Assembly (NCBI GenBank): GCA_036265815.1
Contig: DATAOI010000076.1
Coordinates: 1-57,385, forward strand
DNA length: 57,385 bases
Direction: 5' to 3'
From: Gemmatimonadales bacterium
GTDB taxonomy: Bacteria; Gemmatimonadota; Gemmatimonadetes; Gemmatimonadales; GWC2-71-9
The stretch's first letter is position 1, and every line of letters begins with the position of its first letter. Positions 56,320 to 57,385 of this stretch are shown piece by piece. A program made the translations under genes and the position numbers. The notes under the pieces are model-generated. The model saw nothing but the letters and a program-made list of their open reading frames with translations, was not told the DNA's origin and searched no databases.

Positions 56320-57385
56320 TCAGCCCGCGGGCTCGAAGGCCCAGTTGTACACCCCGAAGAACAGGATCGCTGCCCCGGCGATGATGCCCCAGGGACCCAG
56401 ATGCTGGATCAGCAGCACCCCGGTCATCATGCCGACCAGCCCCACGGCCGCGATCAGTGGCCAGTACGATGGATTGGGCAGGTGGATCCCCGCGCCGCTC
56501 ACCCGTGCCGGCTCCGGCAGGGTCCCGCCGCGCTCACGCTTGGCCTCCCACACCGGATCTCGCCCGCGCACCGTCGGCACCTCGGCGAAGTTCCACTCCT
56601 GCGGGGGCGACGGAATCGACCATTCCAGCGTGGCGCCGTTCCAGGGGTCGGCCGGCGCGTTTCGGGGACCGCGGGAGGTCTTGAAGATGTTCACCAGGAA
56701 GACCGCGAAGGAGAGCGCCAGGATGAACGCGCCCACTGTCTCCAACTGGTTCAGCTGCTCGAAGCCCAGGCCCTCGGGATAGGTGTAGACCCGGCGCGGC
56801 ATGCCGTTGAGCCCCAGGATGTGCATCGGGAAGAAGGTCACGTTGAACCCGATGAGCATGAGCCAGAAGTGCAGCTTCCCGAGCGTCTCGTCCAGCACCC
56901 GGCCGGACATCTTGGGCCACCAGTAGTACGCCCCCGCGGTAAGGCCGAAGATGCTGCCGCCGAACAGCACGTAGTGGAAGTGCGCCACGATGAAGTAGGT
57001 GTCGTTCTGCTGGGTATCGGCCGGGGGGGACGCGTGCATCACGCCGGAGAGCCCGCCGATGATGAACATGGCGATGAACCCGACCGCGAAGTACATCGGC
57101 GTCCTGAACTGCAGAGAGCCGCCCCACATCGTCCCCAGCCAGTTGAATATCTTCACCCCCGTCGGGATGGCGATCAGCATGGTGGCGAGGGAGAAGAAGG
57201 TGTCCGCGATCGGGCCCATGCCGGTCGTGAACATGTGATGGCTCCATACCCCGAAGCCGAGGAAGGCGATGAACGCCCCGGAGAACACCATCGCCGCGTA
57301 GCCGAAGAGCGGCTTGCGGGAGAAGACCGGCAGCACCTCGGAGATGATCCCGAACGCGGGGAGCACCAGGATGTAGACCTCGGGA
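56320..57385 (-). CDS. ctaD: Cytochrome c oxidase subunit I, C-terminal part (5' end outside window)
   Basis: About 354 residues are visible. The frame is open at the right edge with PEVYILVLPAFG, the CuB helix region whose Tyr is cross-linked in A-type oxidases. CuB ligands HH are in WSHHMFTTGM, and heme ligands are in FIVAHFHYVLFGG. SPPADTQQNDTYFIVAHFHY and GMPRRVYTYPEG are standard for aa3/caa3 subunit I. The C-terminal extension (about 90 residues, two extra helices) is seen in ctaD of caa3 clusters. Upstream ctaC would be expected to the right. Confidence 0.96.
   Translation of the reverse strand, partial: PEVYILVLPAFGIISEVLPVFSRKPLFGYAAMVFSGAFIAFLGFGVWSHHMFTTGMGPIADTFFSLATMLIAIPTGVKIFNWLGTMWGGSLQFRTPMYFAVGFIAMFIIGGLSGVMHASPPADTQQNDTYFIVAHFHYVLFGGSIFGLTAGAYYWWPKMSGRVLDETLGKLHFWLMLIGFNVTFFPMHILGLNGMPRRVYTYPEGLGFEQLNQLETVGAFILALSFAVFLVNIFKTSRGPRNAPADPWNGATLEWSIPSPPQEWNFAEVPTVRGRDPVWEAKRERGGTLPEPARVSGAGIHLPNPSYWPLIAAVGLVGMMTGVLLIQHLGPWGIIAGAAILFFGVYNWAFEPAG

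Overview
The window is 57 kb of GC-rich, densely packed bacterial chromosome with many ATGA/GTGA-type gene overlaps. The gene families point to a Gemmatimonadota-like or related soil bacterium: a Ser/Thr kinase fused to a TolB-like domain and TPRs, an ADOP-type MacB/FtsX permease, secreted beta-propeller and beta-helix proteins, a bacterial alpha-2-macroglobulin with PBP1c, and a caa3-type oxidase cluster. This assignment is inference from gene content. No rRNA, tRNA, CRISPR array, phage or transposase gene was seen, and no gene-free stretch exceeds about 200 bases.

Layout. (1) 1-590: the 3' end of an Ig-like surface protein and a strong terminator. (2) 617-10038, minus strand: a nine-gene arginine operon, argG - P-loop gene - argC - argD - argF' - argB - M20 deacylase - argH - argR, with a TGCATA-type ARG box over the argG promoter and start codon. 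The carbamoyltransferase belongs to the N-acyl-ornithine class, so the route runs through N-acyl-citrulline rather than ornithine. Its specificity residue (Val92) predicts the succinyl version. An unassigned DTBS-like P-loop protein sits in the operon, and no acylglutamate synthase is visible. (3) 10124-12813: a secreted Vgb-like propeller, a beta-helix protein and a small unknown protein. (4) 13014-21061: PBP1c and alpha-2-macroglobulin. (5) 21135-26926: an AI-2E-type transporter, then a signalling island. It holds a hybrid kinase that has lost its ATPase domain, a broken receiver pseudogene, a PAS/GAF multisensor kinase and a response regulator whose phospho-acceptor Asp is Glu. (6) 26934-35002: M16 protease, small outer-membrane protein, OsmC, a YdjM-like membrane protein with an apparent ATA start, FMN reductase, a secreted unknown, and a GntR regulator coupled to a class V aminotransferase. 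(7) 34985-38872: the tesA-ybbA-ybbP group. (8) 38986-42563: plant-type enoyl-ACP reductase, enoyl-CoA hydratase, 2,4-dienoyl-CoA reductase-like SDR and two small membrane proteins. (9) 42600-54511: a perfect 18-bp inverted repeat with a CA-rich tail, DinB, a methyltransferase, an AraC regulator, the kinase-TolB-TPR protein, a penicillin acylase, an ADOP permease, an alcohol dehydrogenase and a YkgJ cysteine-cluster protein. (10) 54486-57385, minus strand: cytochrome oxidase genes ctaD (partial), ctaE, ctaF and ctaG.

The most novel items are the predicted succinyl-dependent arginine operon with its uncharacterised P-loop protein, and the decaying or rewired two-component island at 22.3-26.9 kb.
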